A DNA stretch of 64,000 nt from Luzula sylvatica (GCA_946800325.1 OX326959.1:34941408-35005407); one strand, 5' to 3'. Counted from the stretch's first letter, positions 46,581 to 59,664 are shown. Made by a program: numbers and translations. Notes: generated by a model from the letters alone, not told the origin.

Positions 46581-47040
46581 TTTTCATTAATGTAATTAGC
46601 TAGAGAGATTAGTATTGACTTATCCTTTAATTAGATGAAATTAATATTTGTGGTATTTGACTAATGGTTAATGCTGATAAATGTTAATATTAGCCAAACA
46701 ATTATACAACAAATGGTCTCCAATTAAGTCATGTCATACTCATATAAAATTGTGCCGACCTTTTTTATTTCATCACTCAACCATACATTTTTCATTGAGT
46801 GGCTTCCCAAAAAAGTAAAAAAAGAAAGAAAGGAAGAAGAAGAACGGTTTAATTAATTAAGTAGCACACTTAATGTGACATAATTCATAATTTGGTTTCA
46901 AGTCACAAAAAAAATGCTAAGCAAAACCATATATGCACATGAACACCACTAATCATATCCAAACTATTATTTTTAATCGAAATTAGATCACTCGAACACA
47001 AGATTACCAATTTTCTAAAAGAACCACAATATACACGCGA
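46581..47040. other. Intergenic, 3' flank of the SAUR gene
   Basis: No supported gene. The minus-strand SAUR 3' UTR should lie in the right part, but no poly(A) signal stands out. Confidence 0.4.
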
Positions 47041-47463
47041 TCACCATGATCTTCTTAAAGGTGAACAATGAAAACTAAAGCTCTTATTCAGTTGTGTTTT
47101 TGAAGGACTCAGCAGCTGGTACATACCGGTCTTGAGGCCGCAAACATGCGATTTATCAAACGCATCCTCTCTTTCTATTTCCCATATCGTATCTAAAAAC
47201 GACTCCACGTCGCATGGCAAAACAAGAGGCCCCTTTGCATTATGACCATATGCTAACTCAGCCTCCTCGAGAAGCCTGCAAAATAACGGATGGTTGAGAT
47301 GAATTGTTCGGATCACAAATCGCTCCTTTTCGGGTCCCACGTGAACCGAGAAATATCCCAAAGGAGGAAGGTTGTTATTTTCGCATTTCGCCAATTTGCT
47401 CAGAGAGTGGCACTTCTCTAGGGTTTTTGTCAGGAGGCTTTTCCTACCTTTTTCTTTCCCCAT
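47041..47463 (-). CDS. SAUR family protein (small auxin-up RNA)
   Basis: SAURs are short, usually intronless plant proteins. Many raise plasma-membrane H+-ATPase activity through PP2C-D phosphatase inhibition to promote cell expansion, while others act as growth regulators. This single-exon frame of 140 aa starts at the Met of MGKEKG; an upstream in-frame Met at 47472 adds only three residues. The basic N-terminus is followed by the SAUR domain (about residues 35-105): GYFSVHVGPEKERFVI, then HLNHPLFCRLLEEAELAYG and GPLVLPCDVESFLDTIWEIE. A ~35-residue C-terminal extension ends RRSW. The long C-terminus is like SAUR36/76-type members. Upstream at 47874-47889 is a (GA)n run. Auxin response itself is not shown by the sequence. 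Confidence 0.93.
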   Translation of the reverse strand: MGKEKGRKSLLTKTLEKCHSLSKLAKCENNNLPPLGYFSVHVGPEKERFVIRTIHLNHPLFCRLLEEAELAYGHNAKGPLVLPCDVESFLDTIWEIEREDAFDKSHVCGLKTGMYQLLSPSKTQLNKSFSFHCSPLRRSW

Positions 47464-48334
47464 GTGAAACAAAATGACTCTTTTCTAAGTAAATATTATT
47501 GGATCGATGCGAACGATATCGAAAATGAAAATTAAATAAAACTCAACGGACAAATAAAGAGTTAGCGATCGAATCGTAAATATATGTTATTAACCCCTAT
47601 CATACACTTGATGAAACGTGACTGATCTTGGAACCTTGAGATTGCTCATGCTTAACTAATATGCTTAAAACTTTGTTAGAAAGTAATGTAAAATAGAATG
47701 ATTTTAGTAGAGATTTACGTGTGTTCGTTCGATGAGGATCTTTTTTCGGCCTGGGGGATTTGGAGGTTAGAACTTGGGTGAAGGAGATGATAACTACTGA
47801 GAGAAAAAAGGTACCAATTGGTGTAGAGAAAGGATTAGAGGAAACTTATATTCAGCATTGTTATATAAAGCGAGGGAGAGAGAGAGAGTATTTCACTAGA
47901 TATTGACTACATAAACCTAAAATAATTGAGTAAAATAATTGAGTAAAATTACGAGATGGTAAGTAAGGGGGTCTAATAGGGAATTATCCAATCAGGATGG
48001 ACCAAATTAGCAAATTTGATGAAGTGGCACGTTCATATTGGCTCGGTCCATATTTGACCACCTAATAGCTTTTCCATAATTGCCAAAACGAGGGGACAAT
48101 TTCTAGGGATTAGAACGTAACGTAGAATATAGATGTTGGGCAACTATGACCTGTAAACAAATTAATTTAAGAGAAATAATTTTGCATACCGCCATCGTGC
48201 CCGCCAAAGATCTCGGCCGTCCAACCCACTCTCTAAACATGCGAGGATGCACTGCCGACGCATGGAGATTTTATTTATATATTTTTAAACATTTTTAATG
48301 TATACAGTATACTATATATTTTTAAATACAATAT
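47464..48334. other. SAUR upstream region, nothing else recognised
   Basis: The region holds the minus-strand promoter of the SAUR gene, including a GGGAGAGAGAGAGAG run at about 47872-47889. No other gene or clear repeat is seen. Confidence 0.45.
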
Positions 48335-48530
48335 ATATGTTAAACTACTTAATTAAGTACCAACATTTTGGTATTTAATACTTGTTCATCATTGGATTTG
48401 CATTGTGATTTGTGTTTTTTCATGATGATAATGAAAGTTTGTGCACATCATTAAATAAACAAATCTCAAAGCAAATCAGATAGTGAAAAAACATTAAGTA
48501 CCAAAATGTTGGTGCTTAATTAACTAATTT
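48335..48530. repeat. Inverted-repeat element, MITE-like
   Basis: TTAAGTACCAACATTTTGGT on the left pairs with ACCAAAATGTTGGTGCTTAA on the right, around an interior of about 130 bases that is itself partly palindromic (TCATCATTGGATTTGCATTG and its counterpart). No coding sequence. Target duplication not resolved. Confidence 0.65.
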
Positions 48531-48536
48531 AGTCTC

Positions 48537-48540
<4 letters not shown>

Positions 48541-48578
<38 letters not shown>
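48541..48578. repeat. (TA)n microsatellite
   Basis: A perfect TA run directly follows the inverted-repeat element. Confidence 0.9.
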
Positions 48579-48581
<3 letters not shown>

Positions 48582-48903
48582 GCGTAATATATTTTTATAT
48601 TTTATATACTTTTGGATGTATCATATATATTTTTTAGATAAATTATATATTTTTTAAATAGAACACATGTTATATATAGATGTATTATGTACATTTTGAA
48701 TGTATTATATATAGATGTATTATGTACATTTTGAATGTATGATACATATTTTTTAAATAAAATATATGTTATGTTGTATGTGATGTTTCTAAATTATGGG
48801 TGAAAAATCAATTTTAATGGGCTAATTTCTAGTTTACCTCAACTACAAATTTAATTTGATGGTTGGTTGTGTTAATTAACTAACATGGGGAGCCTTATTA
48901 TTG

Positions 48904-49162
48904 GGGGAATTCTATCATGCACCCTTTTACAAGGGTATTTTGGGTATTTTAGTAATTAATTATATTTGTAAAAGGGTGTATCATAAAATTTATCTTTAAT
49001 GGACATTTTTGTTTAAATGAACAACAAAAAATTTCAATTTAGTCAAACATAATTAATAAATATATTTGAGATCTTACTTTAAATATTTATAAATGGATAA
49101 TTACTCCAAATACCTTTGAAAATTGGTGTATGATAAAGAAAATGATGTATGATAGAAGCCCC
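48904..49162. mobile_element. 259-bp MITE, 9-bp TSD
   Basis: The left end GGGGAATTCTATCATGCACC pairs with the right end GATGTATGATAGAAGCCCC read in reverse complement. The flanks are TTATTATTG at 48895-48903 and 49163-49171. An internal inverted repeat (ACCCTTTTACAA and TTGTAAAAGGGT) is present. It is non-coding. A left-end fragment of the same family lies at 29936-29983. Confidence 0.85.
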
Positions 49163-49299
49163 TTATTATTGTAGTATATTAGATTTTGAGAGAGTTGAGC
49201 TCAGTTGTGAACCGAGCGAAAATTAATTGAGGGGCATGGAAATATCACACTCCAAGTACTACGCAAGAACAGGCTAAGATTAATATGAATGATGATATA

Positions 49300-52260
49300 C
49301 ACCTTTTTATAATTTACTAGGATTAGGATTGATGCGTTGATACTCGAATTAATTTATCGTTTCACACATCATTAAATTTATTTAATATTTTTAGCATTTT
49401 TTTATACCACCGTCCATAATTAATAAAATTTAAATTTATAAATTTATAAAATATTTTCATGCAATAGCTACGGCGAAAAGATTTACCAACACCATCCCAT
49501 CCATAACCCAAGGGATCAACATAATCACCGATAAAAAAGAAATGTTGAAACTCTTCAAAGAACACTACGCGGAAATTTTAGGTTCCAAAAGGAAATTCGA
49601 ACCCGATTTCAACCTACAAATTTTACTAAATCCCGTAAGGAACAACGTGGACTTATCACCTCTAACTATACCGTTCACCGAACCCGAAATACAAACAATA
49701 ATAAGTGAACTAAAGAAAGGAAAGGCTTCCGGACCGGATGGAATACCGGCGGAATACATAACGGAAATGTGGGCCACAATGAAAAAAGAAATTATAGATT
49801 TAATCAATGATTTCTACAACAACAAACTCGATCTATGGCGCCTAAATATGGCAAGTATAACTTTAGTCCCAAAAAAGGAAAACCCAACATCGGTAGAGGA
49901 CTTTAGACCCATAAGCGTGTTATCGATACCAATCAAAATAATAACAAAAATACTAGCAACAAGATTAAAACCACTACTACCATCGCTTATTCACCACAAC
50001 CAAACGGCCTTCTTAAAAGAAAGAGCAATTACGGAAACCTTTGTGGTAGCTAGAGAATTACACCAATTCTACAAAGAAAATAAAATCCCGGCCGTAATGC
50101 TCAAAATAGACTTCAAAAAAGCTTTCGACACGTTATCATGGAAATTCATTTTACGGTTGCTAAAAGAGAAAAAATTCCCGGACAAATGGATACTTTGGAT
50201 TCATAATCTATTTATCTCGTCAAGTTCCAACCTAAAGGCAAATGGACTAGAATCGGATTTCTTTTTCCACCAAAGGGGACTAAGACAAGGGGACCCGTTA
50301 TCACCCTTATTGTTTGACATAGCCGTAGATGTCCTACAAGACCTAGTGTGGAAAATCGATCCCTTAATACAAAAATCAACAACACTACCTACCCAAGTCC
50401 TACAATTTGCCGATGACACGATCATTTTCGTTGAAGCACACCCGAACAACCTTAAATTAATAAAAGAAGGACTCGCGTGTTTCTCCGAAATAACCGGGCT
50501 ACAAATAAATGAAACAAAGAGCTCATTTACACCAATAGCAATACCAAATACACACCTACAAACATTAGAAAACATTATAGGATACGAAAAACAAGAGCTA
50601 CCAACAAAATATTTAGGGTTGCCTTTGTCATCAAATAAACCTAATAAAAGCTCACTCCTAGAATTAATTAAGAAAATCCAAAAAAGAATTGGTTCATGGA
50701 AAGGAAAATTTCTAACAACGGGGGGGAGACTAACACTACTAAAAGCAACCCTAAATGCAATTCCAACCTATATTATGCAAACGATGAAACTACCAAAATG
50801 GTGCATAAAAGAAATTGAAAGATCGCTAAGAGCTTTCATGTGGAAAGGAGGTGATAAGTGTACATCCGGAAATTGCCTAGTAAATTGGGAAACTATGTGT
50901 TTACCAAAGAAAAACGGAGGGCTAGGAATACAAGATTTATAAACTAAAAATAATGCCCTACTTCTAAAATGGCTTTGGAAGCTTGATGAACAAAAGGATA
51001 ACATTTGGGCTAAATGTTTATCAAAACTACACAACATAAACTCGGTGGGTGATCTAGAGGAATATAACGGAACAACCTCGTTTTTCCTCCAACAATTAAA
51101 AGAATTAATCCCGATTTATAAAGTGGCTACAACGACAAATGTGGACGGGACCACAAAATGGAATTGGGACCCAACGGGGATTTTTTCGGCAAAATCGGCT
51201 TACTCGTTCATGAGGAACCCGAGAATTGACATTCCTTGGCAAAGAGTAATTTGGAAAATAAAAGCGCCCACAAAGGTCAAGTTTTTTGCATGGCTAGCTA
51301 TGCAAAACAAGCTAAATACTGCCGATCGATTAGCAAAAAGAGGATGGCCGCATATCGACAAATGTGTGCTTTGTCAAGCAAGACCCGAAACAAGACACCA
51401 TTTACTCGTCTCGTGCACATACACACAAGCGACGTGGAAGTTGGCCGATAGATTAGCCAATACGAGCCAACCAACACAAATGCGAGGAAGTTTATCCAAC
51501 ACTCTAAAATCGAATAGGAAAAAACAACAATCAAAGGAGAGGAAAGAATGGACCTCGAGATGGACGGCAATGCTATGGGGAATATGGAAGGAACGGAACA
51601 AACGAATATTCCAAAACAAAAAAGCTCCCCCTATAAACATAGCAAGAAGAGCGGTCGAGGAGGCAAAAAGTTGGCAAAAATGGTGCTAGACTTAGTAGCC
51701 CAACACGACAATTTTTTTAGCTTTTAGTTTTTCTTTGTTTTCGCTATACATGAACAACACGTTCATGATTATTGTACACAAATTTTCTTGTTTCAATATA
51801 TCAAAAGGCTACGCCTTTTCTTCAAAAAAAAAAAGTTATTAGACAGAATTAATACAGCCTTTAACGTGTGTTGAACAGACACACATAAATAAAACTACCA
51901 TAAATAAACGAAATATAACAACAAATATTTTTTCGCAAAATCAGCAAAATAAAAATGAAAATATTTTTTTTTTAAAAAGATTGAAGATAAAATAATAAAA
52001 CTTTGTTCAAATAAATATGAATTATCACGCGCAAAATTAAGTATGATAAAAAATTAAATAAATCAAATTATTTTTTTAATAATTTAGTTTACCATATAAT
52101 CAATTTGGTTTACCACCTAATTAATACGATTTGCAACATATTATGATTTATTATCTAAAAATAATTTAACATTTAATTCATTTATTGTATATTGCCAACA
52201 CATCAACAAATTGAGGGATATTAGAGCGAACAAGTATAATTTTTCTATTAATATTAGTTA
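49300..52260. mobile_element. TIR element, family 1, copy 2 (interrupted by LINE)
   Basis: Sequence at 49318-49455 matches 5215-5400 (GATTGATG(C/T)GTTG, TTTCACACATCATTAA, ATAATTAATAAAATTTAAAT). Sequence at 51833-52260 continues the match from 5413 to 5815 (AACATG/ACGTGTGTT type, TGGTTTACCACCTAAT, CACATCAACAAATTGAGGG). The LINE at 49457-51832 sits exactly between, so this copy predates the LINE insertion. Confidence 0.7.
49457..51832 (+). mobile_element. 5'-truncated L1-type LINE, one nonsense codon
   Basis: The open frame runs from about 49459 (its first Met at 49542) to a TAA at 50940-50942. It resumes in the same frame to the stop after 51689. The reverse transcriptase includes GKASGPDGIPAEY, RPISV, KAFDTL, GLRQGDPLSPLLF, the catalytic FADD (about 50408-50419), and GGRLTLLKATLNAIPTYIMQ. 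The later part carries the zf-RVT region (FFAWLAMQNKLNT, CVLCQARPETRHHLL). The endonuclease and ORF1 are missing, as expected from incomplete reverse transcription. A poly(A) of about 11-12 bases ends it at 51832. Apart from the single TAA it is undamaged, so the insertion is young. Confidence 0.92.
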
Positions 52261-53204
52261 ATATAACAATTGAAAACATATAACCTAATTAAAGTAATTG
52301 ATTGTTCCAGTTTGGATGAGAATGGAGAGGAGATGGACATCAAGAAATTCAGTGGCTTTCATTTTCAACTATTTTCAACTATTATGTAACGAAAAGAAAA
52401 CGAGCCATCAAACAATGTAAAATTAACTGTTATATACAGTAGTTAAAAGTTCATAAAAAGTTTTATTCTCTCTCTCTCTCTCTTGTGGAAATTCAAACAG
52501 TGACGAATTTTAATTACAACAACTAGAGGTCCACACCAACCAACCTCCAATATTTGTCAAAAACCAGTATATATTTTGTTCTAGCTACCACTGAACTTTT
52601 CTGATGAAAATGAAGTTTCATAATCTCTGCCCCAAAATATTAGAAAACTTATAGTATATGCCTAGTAGCACAAAATTTAGAGACAAAATGATCATACTTG
52701 CATCTGTGCTTTTAATTTTATACTGTACTACCACTCGTATGATTATGTGGAAAACAATGTATACAGTGGAAATGTAATGCCATGCAATTATTGAAGTTGC
52801 TTTGGATTTGAACCTTTCTTTAAGAAAAGGAAGGCAATTATTGATCTTGCAAGTTTGCAACCTCTCCCTTGTGTTCTAATTGTAAGTCTAGAATTTGGAG
52901 CAATAAACTAGCAAGTCAACTAGACGGGCCATACACGTATCATTATATATATGCATATATGGGCAGAGTGTCGTTCTAAACCGAGCAATTGCCTACAAGC
53001 CTACATTGAAAATTTTGGAGGGGTGCCCCCAATCTATGTTTCGTTATAATAAGAATTTATGTAAGGTAAAATTTCATGTGTACCCGACACGAAAACATTG
53101 AAGAAACACCGATACCCTATAATATTATTGAAAATACCAATGTATATCATGCATATCATTAGTATTAGTATTAGTATTAGTATCCCTTACAAAAGTGATG
53201 ATAT
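52261..53204. other. Intergenic, nothing recognised
   Basis: A (CT)n run at 52469-52483 and ATTAGTATTAGTATTAG repeats at about 53158-53181 are the only landmarks. No supported gene. Confidence 0.45.
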
Positions 53205-53455
53205 CGTGTGTGCCCCCATAAAAACATGAGAAAATATACTCGGCCCCCAAAACTCACTCAAACACTCTTGATGCGTCAATCGATGATGTTTAAATGAATT
53301 AATTAGATCCCTAATCAATGGTTAAATGGATTGATTCAATTAAGGAGTCCAATCAATCCATTTAGAAATCTAATCAATCTATTTAAACACCTCGATTGAC
53401 GCATCAAGAGTGTTTTGGTGAGTTTTGGGAGCCAATTATATAACCCCTAAAAACA
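53205..53455. mobile_element. Inverted-repeat MITE-like element
   Basis: CCAAAACTCACTCAAACACT on the left matches the reverse complement of AGTGTTTTGGTGAGTTTTGG on the right, and GATGCGTCAATCGA pairs with TCGATTGACGCATC. The centre has repeated AATCAATCCATTTA units. It is non-coding, and target duplication was not resolved. Confidence 0.7.
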
Positions 53456-55689
53456 TCTTTGAATATTGCCTAAATAGTTTTTCTCAATTTCATTCTCATT
53501 CCTTATAAATAAAAAAGTGAACACAAGGAAGTTATAAAATAAATAATTTGATTAGGAGGGCGGGGGGATTTAAAAAAAATCTCATTTTATAGAGAGGGTC
53601 GAACTTAATTTTTTTTTCATTTTATAAAGGATCGAACTTTGAACTCAAGAACTGTCAATTCCCAAACACACATTTTATCACTACATCACTTTCTTTTTGA
53701 TGAAATGTGAATAGTGTTATTATAATTGTTAGTTCTGAAACGAGCGAAATCATCTTCTTTATTCTCTAAAATCTTCATTTTCGATTTCATGGAGGGACGG
53801 AGCCTCCCCTCCCTCTCCTGGATCCGCCACCGGAGAGATTCATGCTATTTCATATGATATGTATTGTATTCATTTTTTTCGAATATACACACTATTTTGA
53901 GATTATGTAAATATATCTATGATAGTTCGTGTTTTTAGGGGCGTACATGATATTTCGAAAATTGGAAGAAGTACTTTTGAAATTATGATGTTATATGATT
54001 TACATTATTAAATATTATATGTTTTACTTGATTGTATTTTAAAATAGAAAAAAATAATTATATAAAAAAATCACATCTTGACTCAAATTAGTGTGAAGAG
54101 CCTTTACTAACGTTGTCTCCCTATTAAATATTTGTTTTGGGGAGAGGAACACGATGAAACATACATAAATTCCAATTTCAATGAAAAAAATTACAATAAA
54201 AAATATTATAGTATTATTTTTCGATTTTTATAGCTTTTTCAAAAGCCAATCCGTAAAAATAAATAGCAACTTTTGTCAGAGGCTCCGATGAAAGAGATTC
54301 GCCTTTCACCAGATGGTAGATTTTGGTGTTAAAAAAGATCTAAATACAATCAATACGTAAAAAGATGAAAAAAATATGGATTTAACTTCTTACGCCAAAG
54401 GGTCAGACGAAACTGTCGAAATCAGGATTTAATATCATGGACGTTGTTTCATGACAATTAATAATGATTAAGAGCCAAAGTGCACCTCTAACTCTAGTGA
54501 AAGAAGTAAGATTTGCAAGATACAAAAGCTGCTAACTATTCTTACAAATTGGGTTTTCGAAAATGGCTATATGTAAAAAAAAATATTTTTTCAATATGTA
54601 AGAAAGATAAAAAAAAAAGGGTTGTTGTTGTTTCAGGTCTCTTAATAAATCTGTCACTAACATAAAATAGAAGATGAAGATATATATCCTGACTAACACG
54701 ATAATTAACAATGAATACATGATTAATTTATATGTATCACATAACTAATAATCATGTAAATTGATTATGTTAATTATATAGTACACGAGAATTAATCATG
54801 TGTTCATTATTAATTACCATGTTAGTTAAGTGTGTTATTTGGGATATAAATGGTGTTGTGTTGAAATCTGAGTCGAATAAAATTTCCCTGGAAAATATAT
54901 GCAACATAACAAAATAAGGCTACTTGACTTTTAAAATCCAGTAAAATTGCCCTAGAAAATATACAATAACAAAATATAAAGGCAACTTGACTTTTAAAAT
55001 TCAACAAATGTATTTTCAAAAAGATAGGTATCATGTCACTAATGGGAATTGGATAATTATTGAGATAATGATTTTATATTAGACATAATTAATAAATGGT
55101 GATCTCAAAAGTTGGTGTGGATGCTCTTAGATTTATACAATCTAGTATTATTGAATCATTGCATTATTTTTAGTAGTACTTTTACAAATTAGTACTTCAA
55201 TCATACAAAATGAAGTAATGGTTACTTTGTTACGGGAGAAACCATCCAGTAATCTAATGATATAAATAAAAATAATTGCTTGAAATTTTTTTATATGAAA
55301 GAAAAATTATAATTTCTTTTTTAATATACACGAGCCAAATCATCTCGAATCAAATTTCGAGCCGACTTTGAGTTGGACATAACTCGTTTTGAACTTAACT
55401 TGGTTGTAACCCTAGTTCCATAGATCTTTTTGTAATGGTTTTTGAGTACTCAAATTTTCATGATCCTTGATAGTCATATAAGTTAAGTTTTTAGGGAGCA
55501 TTTGTTTACAAATGTCTGCAATGTCAATTATCCTCTATAGTCGAGTTGTTTAAGTGCGAGACAAAAACAAACTAAAGCCGTGTTCACTTCAGACATGGAG
55601 TTTACACATCAGTTTTGGTTAGAATATTATGTCAGATGTTATAATTTGATACTCGTTTTGAACTTAAAGTAGTGGTGTACACTCCTTAG
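53456..55689. other. AT-rich intergenic, nothing recognised
   Basis: No supported gene. Around 54870-55015 a stretch of about 75 bases (AAAATTGCCCTAGAAAATATA and CTTGACTTTTAAAATTCA type) is repeated twice. Other frames look like chance. Confidence 0.45.
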
Positions 55690-56935
55690 TATTCTCTTCC
55701 AAATTTTTTGATGATGTAGATATGATTTAACATCTTAAAATTAACACATAAATTCATGGTTGAATATTTTAATTTATAATTTGATTATCTTAATTTATGA
55801 TCGAACATCAAATTAAGATGTCAAACCATGAATTAAAGTGTTGATTTTTAAGATGACAAATAATATTCATGTCATCAAGATTTTTGATAGTGAAAATTCT
55901 TGGGGAAAAGATGGGGGTATGTCAAACATTTTCCATCTAAAAAAAATCTCCAAGGGTAATTAATCTGTGAGGGCATATATTGTCAAACCCACTTCCCCTT
56001 TCCCCATCCTCGATGACTCATCAAATCCAACTTAACCCACTTAATTAATTTGTGGATTAACACACGTGAATTAATTTAACCCACCTAACGTGATAATTAA
56101 CATATATTTGGATTGACAAACGATAATTAATATTTAAAAATTATTAATTCAATGTGTTTGGTTAATCGAGATGTTAATTAAGTGGGTTAATTAGGCTTTT
56201 GCCTGGTCATCGAGCATGTTGTGTCGAAACGTGAGTTCAAGGTAGAATTGTCACCGTGACGTACTCGAACTGGTTGGCTTATAAGTCAACATCTTATATT
56301 AGGTAGAACCTGGCCAAAACATCACGTAACAAGTTGTTTTGATTGCTCACATTTTCTTTTTCTTTTGTTTCTACATGTGACTTATACACACATGGTAGTA
56401 ATATTAGAAAACTGTTACCAATTTTGCAATACTATCCGGACAGCTCAAAACTGGCATGATTCTTATAATGCATAAACCAAATATTCAAATGCATGCACTC
56501 CAGTTCGAAGACTTAAATTTTCTAGGGGTTCGAACCAGGCCAATGGGTTATTTTAGATTAATTAATATTGAGGAATTTTATGATAGGACTTTTTTGTTTG
56601 TTTGTTATGGTAGCTTTTGTTAAAAAAATATTTTGAATATTTATTTATTTAATAATCAAATTTAAATGTATTTTTATCAATTAATACTAAATAAAATAGA
56701 AAAGGAAAATGCTGAACATACCCCCACCTCTCCCTCTAGAGTTTTGATGACGTATATATGATTTAATACTTTAAGAATTAACATCTTAATTCATGGTTTA
56801 ACATCTTAATTTGATGTTCAATCATAAATTAAGATAAGTAAATTATAAATTAAGATGTTAAATTATGTATTTGTATGTTAATTTTGAAGGCGTTAAATCA
56901 TACAAAAAGTTTAACATATATTCTTGGAGAGAGTA
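55690..56935. repeat. Two further family 2 MITE-like copies and intervening DNA
   Basis: Copies at about 55690-55930 and 56715-56935 share a TTTTGATGACGTA/GATGTAGATATGATTTAA edge and palindromic units of the ACATCTTAATTTGATGTTC type with copy 1 at 46430. The intervening 55931-56714 shows GGGTTAATTAAGTGGGTTAA repeats and a TTCGAACCAGGCC motif at 56528 that resembles a B-box but has no matching tRNA structure. Confidence 0.5.
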
Positions 56936-57821
56936 CAAGGTACATCACTCCTCAATAGAAAATACTTGTCATACGAAAAATTATAATTTTAATTGAAATT
57001 GTAATGTAATTTGAAACCCTAATATACAGAGCCCAATATCACAGCCTCAAATTATAAACTAATCTCACAATACCATTTATACATATTTAGGCCTTTATGT
57101 ATCTGAGATAATAGCCCAATTCGATCAGTATTTATCCAGTCAAAAGTACATTAAATAAACCTGGTCTATAACTAGTATACATAACTTTCACTAACAAAGG
57201 AAATATCATACCATACACCAGGTCCAGGTTGTATTCTTAGCGTCTTTTCCCTAATCCAACAAGGGCTTTGTGCGTGAGAAAGAGAAACGAGTAAAACCAC
57301 AGAAAAGAGAAATAAATAATTAACCCCTCGTTTTATTCACTAGTTATTTTCTCTTTATCTCTATCCATTGAAGAATTTAATCACCCAATTTCCTGTTTCT
57401 CAGTCGATTTTATTTGCTATTTGTTTATTACGAAAACCCTTCTTTTTTTATTTCTTTTTGCGGATTGTTGGCTGCTGGGTAATGCGGGAATTGAAGTGGA
57501 ATCGAGTGGTTTTGATTCAGTAATTTAAATTATCAGGTTTGTTTTCTTTTCTCTTTCTAAAAATTTCTAATTTCTATGGTTTTAAGTTTTTTCTTTACCT
57601 GTTTCTGTTTACGCTTAGTAGAATTAAACTACTTTTTATGGTTTTTAAGTATTTTATTTATGCAAGTGATGTACTTCTGAAATTTGCTCATGATCAGTAA
57701 TTTAAAGTATAATTACCAAATATTATTTAATTTAACTCAATTAGAATACATATAACTCGTATTTATTTGCAGGTTAAATTGAAGTATTTTCAAAGGCGTA
57801 TATTACTTGCATCATAGAAAA
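56936..57821 (+). promoter_or_regulatory. Promoter and 5' UTR intron of the CID gene
   Basis: The leader appears to end its first exon at 57536 (TATCAG|GTTT). The next exon starts at 57773 (TTATTTGCAG|GTTAAATTG), so a 236-nt intron interrupts the 5' UTR. The start codon follows at 57822. No TATA box stands out. Confidence 0.5.
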
Positions 57822-59664
57822 ATGAGTGGGTCATTTAATGCTCAGATTTTAGTAGACAAGCTTGCTAAGCTCAATAACACTCAACAGAGCATCGAAAGTA
57901 TCCTTCTTTAACTAAATTATTCATCTAATTTATTTACTCATAACATATAATCCTTTTTTTAATATTTCTATATATCAAATTTACCTTTGTCTTATTTGTT
58001 CAGCGTTATCGCATTGGTGCATATTCCACCGAAACAAGGCGAGGCAAGTGGTGGACACATGGGAGAAGCAATTCCACGTCGCGCTTCGAGACCAGCGAGT
58101 CTCTTTTCTTTATCTGGCGAACGATATTCTGCAAAATAGCCGACGAAAAGGCGGCGAATTCATCGCCGAGTTTTGGCGCGTTTTGCCTGGCGCTTTGACC
58201 GACGTCATGAAACACGGCGACGAGTCCGGTCGAAACGCCTCGTTGAGATTGGTACGATACTTTGATTTTGAAGTAGGGGTATATTTGATATTTTATTATT
58301 TTGTTGATTTTTTTTTGTTTTTTGTATAATGTAGGTGAATATTTGGGAGGAACGAAAAGTTTTTGGTTCGCGTGGACAAATTCTGAAGGAGGATTTATTG
58401 GGGAAGAGTTCAGAGAAAATTAACAAAGATGTAAAAGAAATTGCCCCCAAATTGGTAATTCTCTCTCTTTAGTAAAAATGTCGTTAATTTTGTTATTAAT
58501 TTATTATTTTTTTTTTTTTTTGCAGAAAAAAACGGGGGGAGAGATGCTAGAGAAACTAGTTTCGAGTTACAACCAAATTAATAATCTAAAAATGGGCGAA
58601 GAATCGCTAAACTCGAAATGCCAAATCGCAGTGAATTTTGTAGATAAAACCGAAAAGGAGTTTGGAACCAAATCCCTTCTAGGTAAACTTCACCCTTTTG
58701 ATACTATTTATTATAAAGAATACAAATTGAATTTTTTTGTTTTTATTTATAAAGGGGAGAAAAATGCGTCAGAGCTAGCGAACGAATTGGAGTCTCAACA
58801 AAGAGTACTTGGCGAATGCATTGAGAATCTCGAAGCAGCCAAGTTATCTCGCAATTCTCTCATTACCCTTTTGAGAGAAGCCCTACTTGAACAGGTCAAT
58901 TAAAACCTTGAATTTAATATTATTATTTTTTAATTATTTATGCTTGTTATTTCAATTAATGTGTTTTTTTATTACTTTTATTTCAGGAATTGAAGGTTCG
59001 AGAAATCGAAAGCCAGATTCAGGTTGCTAATTCGCGGTTTAATCAAGCTAACAAGCTTCTAGGTCGTACCGCCACAGACCCAATTTCTACTAAAACCCGA
59101 ACCCTAGAACCCAAAACCCTAAACCTAAATCCAAACCGTGATGATGACCGGAAATCTGCCGCCGCCGCCGTGGCCGCCAAGCTGGCGGCCTCCACTTGCT
59201 CAGCTCAAATGCTCAGTCTCGTCTTTTCCTCCCTCGCTTCTTCCAATTCAGAAACCCTAACCCTAAATGCCTCTCCTCCTGATCCGAAACGGCCTAAATT
59301 AGACCCGCCTCTCCCTCAGTCTCAACCCGAACCCGTACCGCCGCCTCCTCCTTTCCCTTCTTCGCCAAGCAAAGAAGACGGTACCGGTACCGGTACTGGT
59401 ACGAGTAATGTTCCGCATCTACCTGTACCACCAGGTCTGGCCGTACCGGGTGCCATGTCGGTAATGGGGCCTATGGGGGGAATGGTACCTTTTGGATACG
59501 GGTCGATGGGATTTCCTCCTATGCTCGTACCGCCTCCGTTTGTGGGCGGACCCGGTCCGTACCAGGGATTTCATGGACCGATGGAGGGGGTTAATGGAAG
59601 CGGTTTATTTCGGGCGCCTCCTTCTTCTTTCAATCCAACTTTGCCTCCTTTGAACCGACCATGA
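57822..59664 (+). CDS. CID (RPR) domain protein, RPRD1-like
   Basis: CID proteins bind the phosphorylated C-terminal domain of RNA polymerase II and link transcription with 3'-end processing; the RPRD1 type dimerises through a coiled coil. Exons: 57822-57897, 58004-58251, 58335-58454, 58526-58682, 58755-58894 and 58987-59664, totalling 1419 nt (472 aa). The CID domain covers about residues 1-140 (MSGSFNAQILVDKLAKLN, VDTWEKQF, FLYLANDILQNSRRKG, VNIWEERKVFG). A helical coiled-coil region, about 150-285, contains LANELESQQRVLGECIENLE and KVREIESQIQ. The last exon is low complexity, with Ala-rich (AAAAVAAKLAAS), Pro-rich, and Gly/Met/Pro-rich segments to the stop. The plant homologues are often labelled ENTH/VHS family. 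Partner and target genes are unknown. Confidence 0.92.

Noticed and set aside
49565..50575. Minus-strand ORFs over the LINE
   Set aside because: They are antisense shadows of the reverse transcriptase frame.
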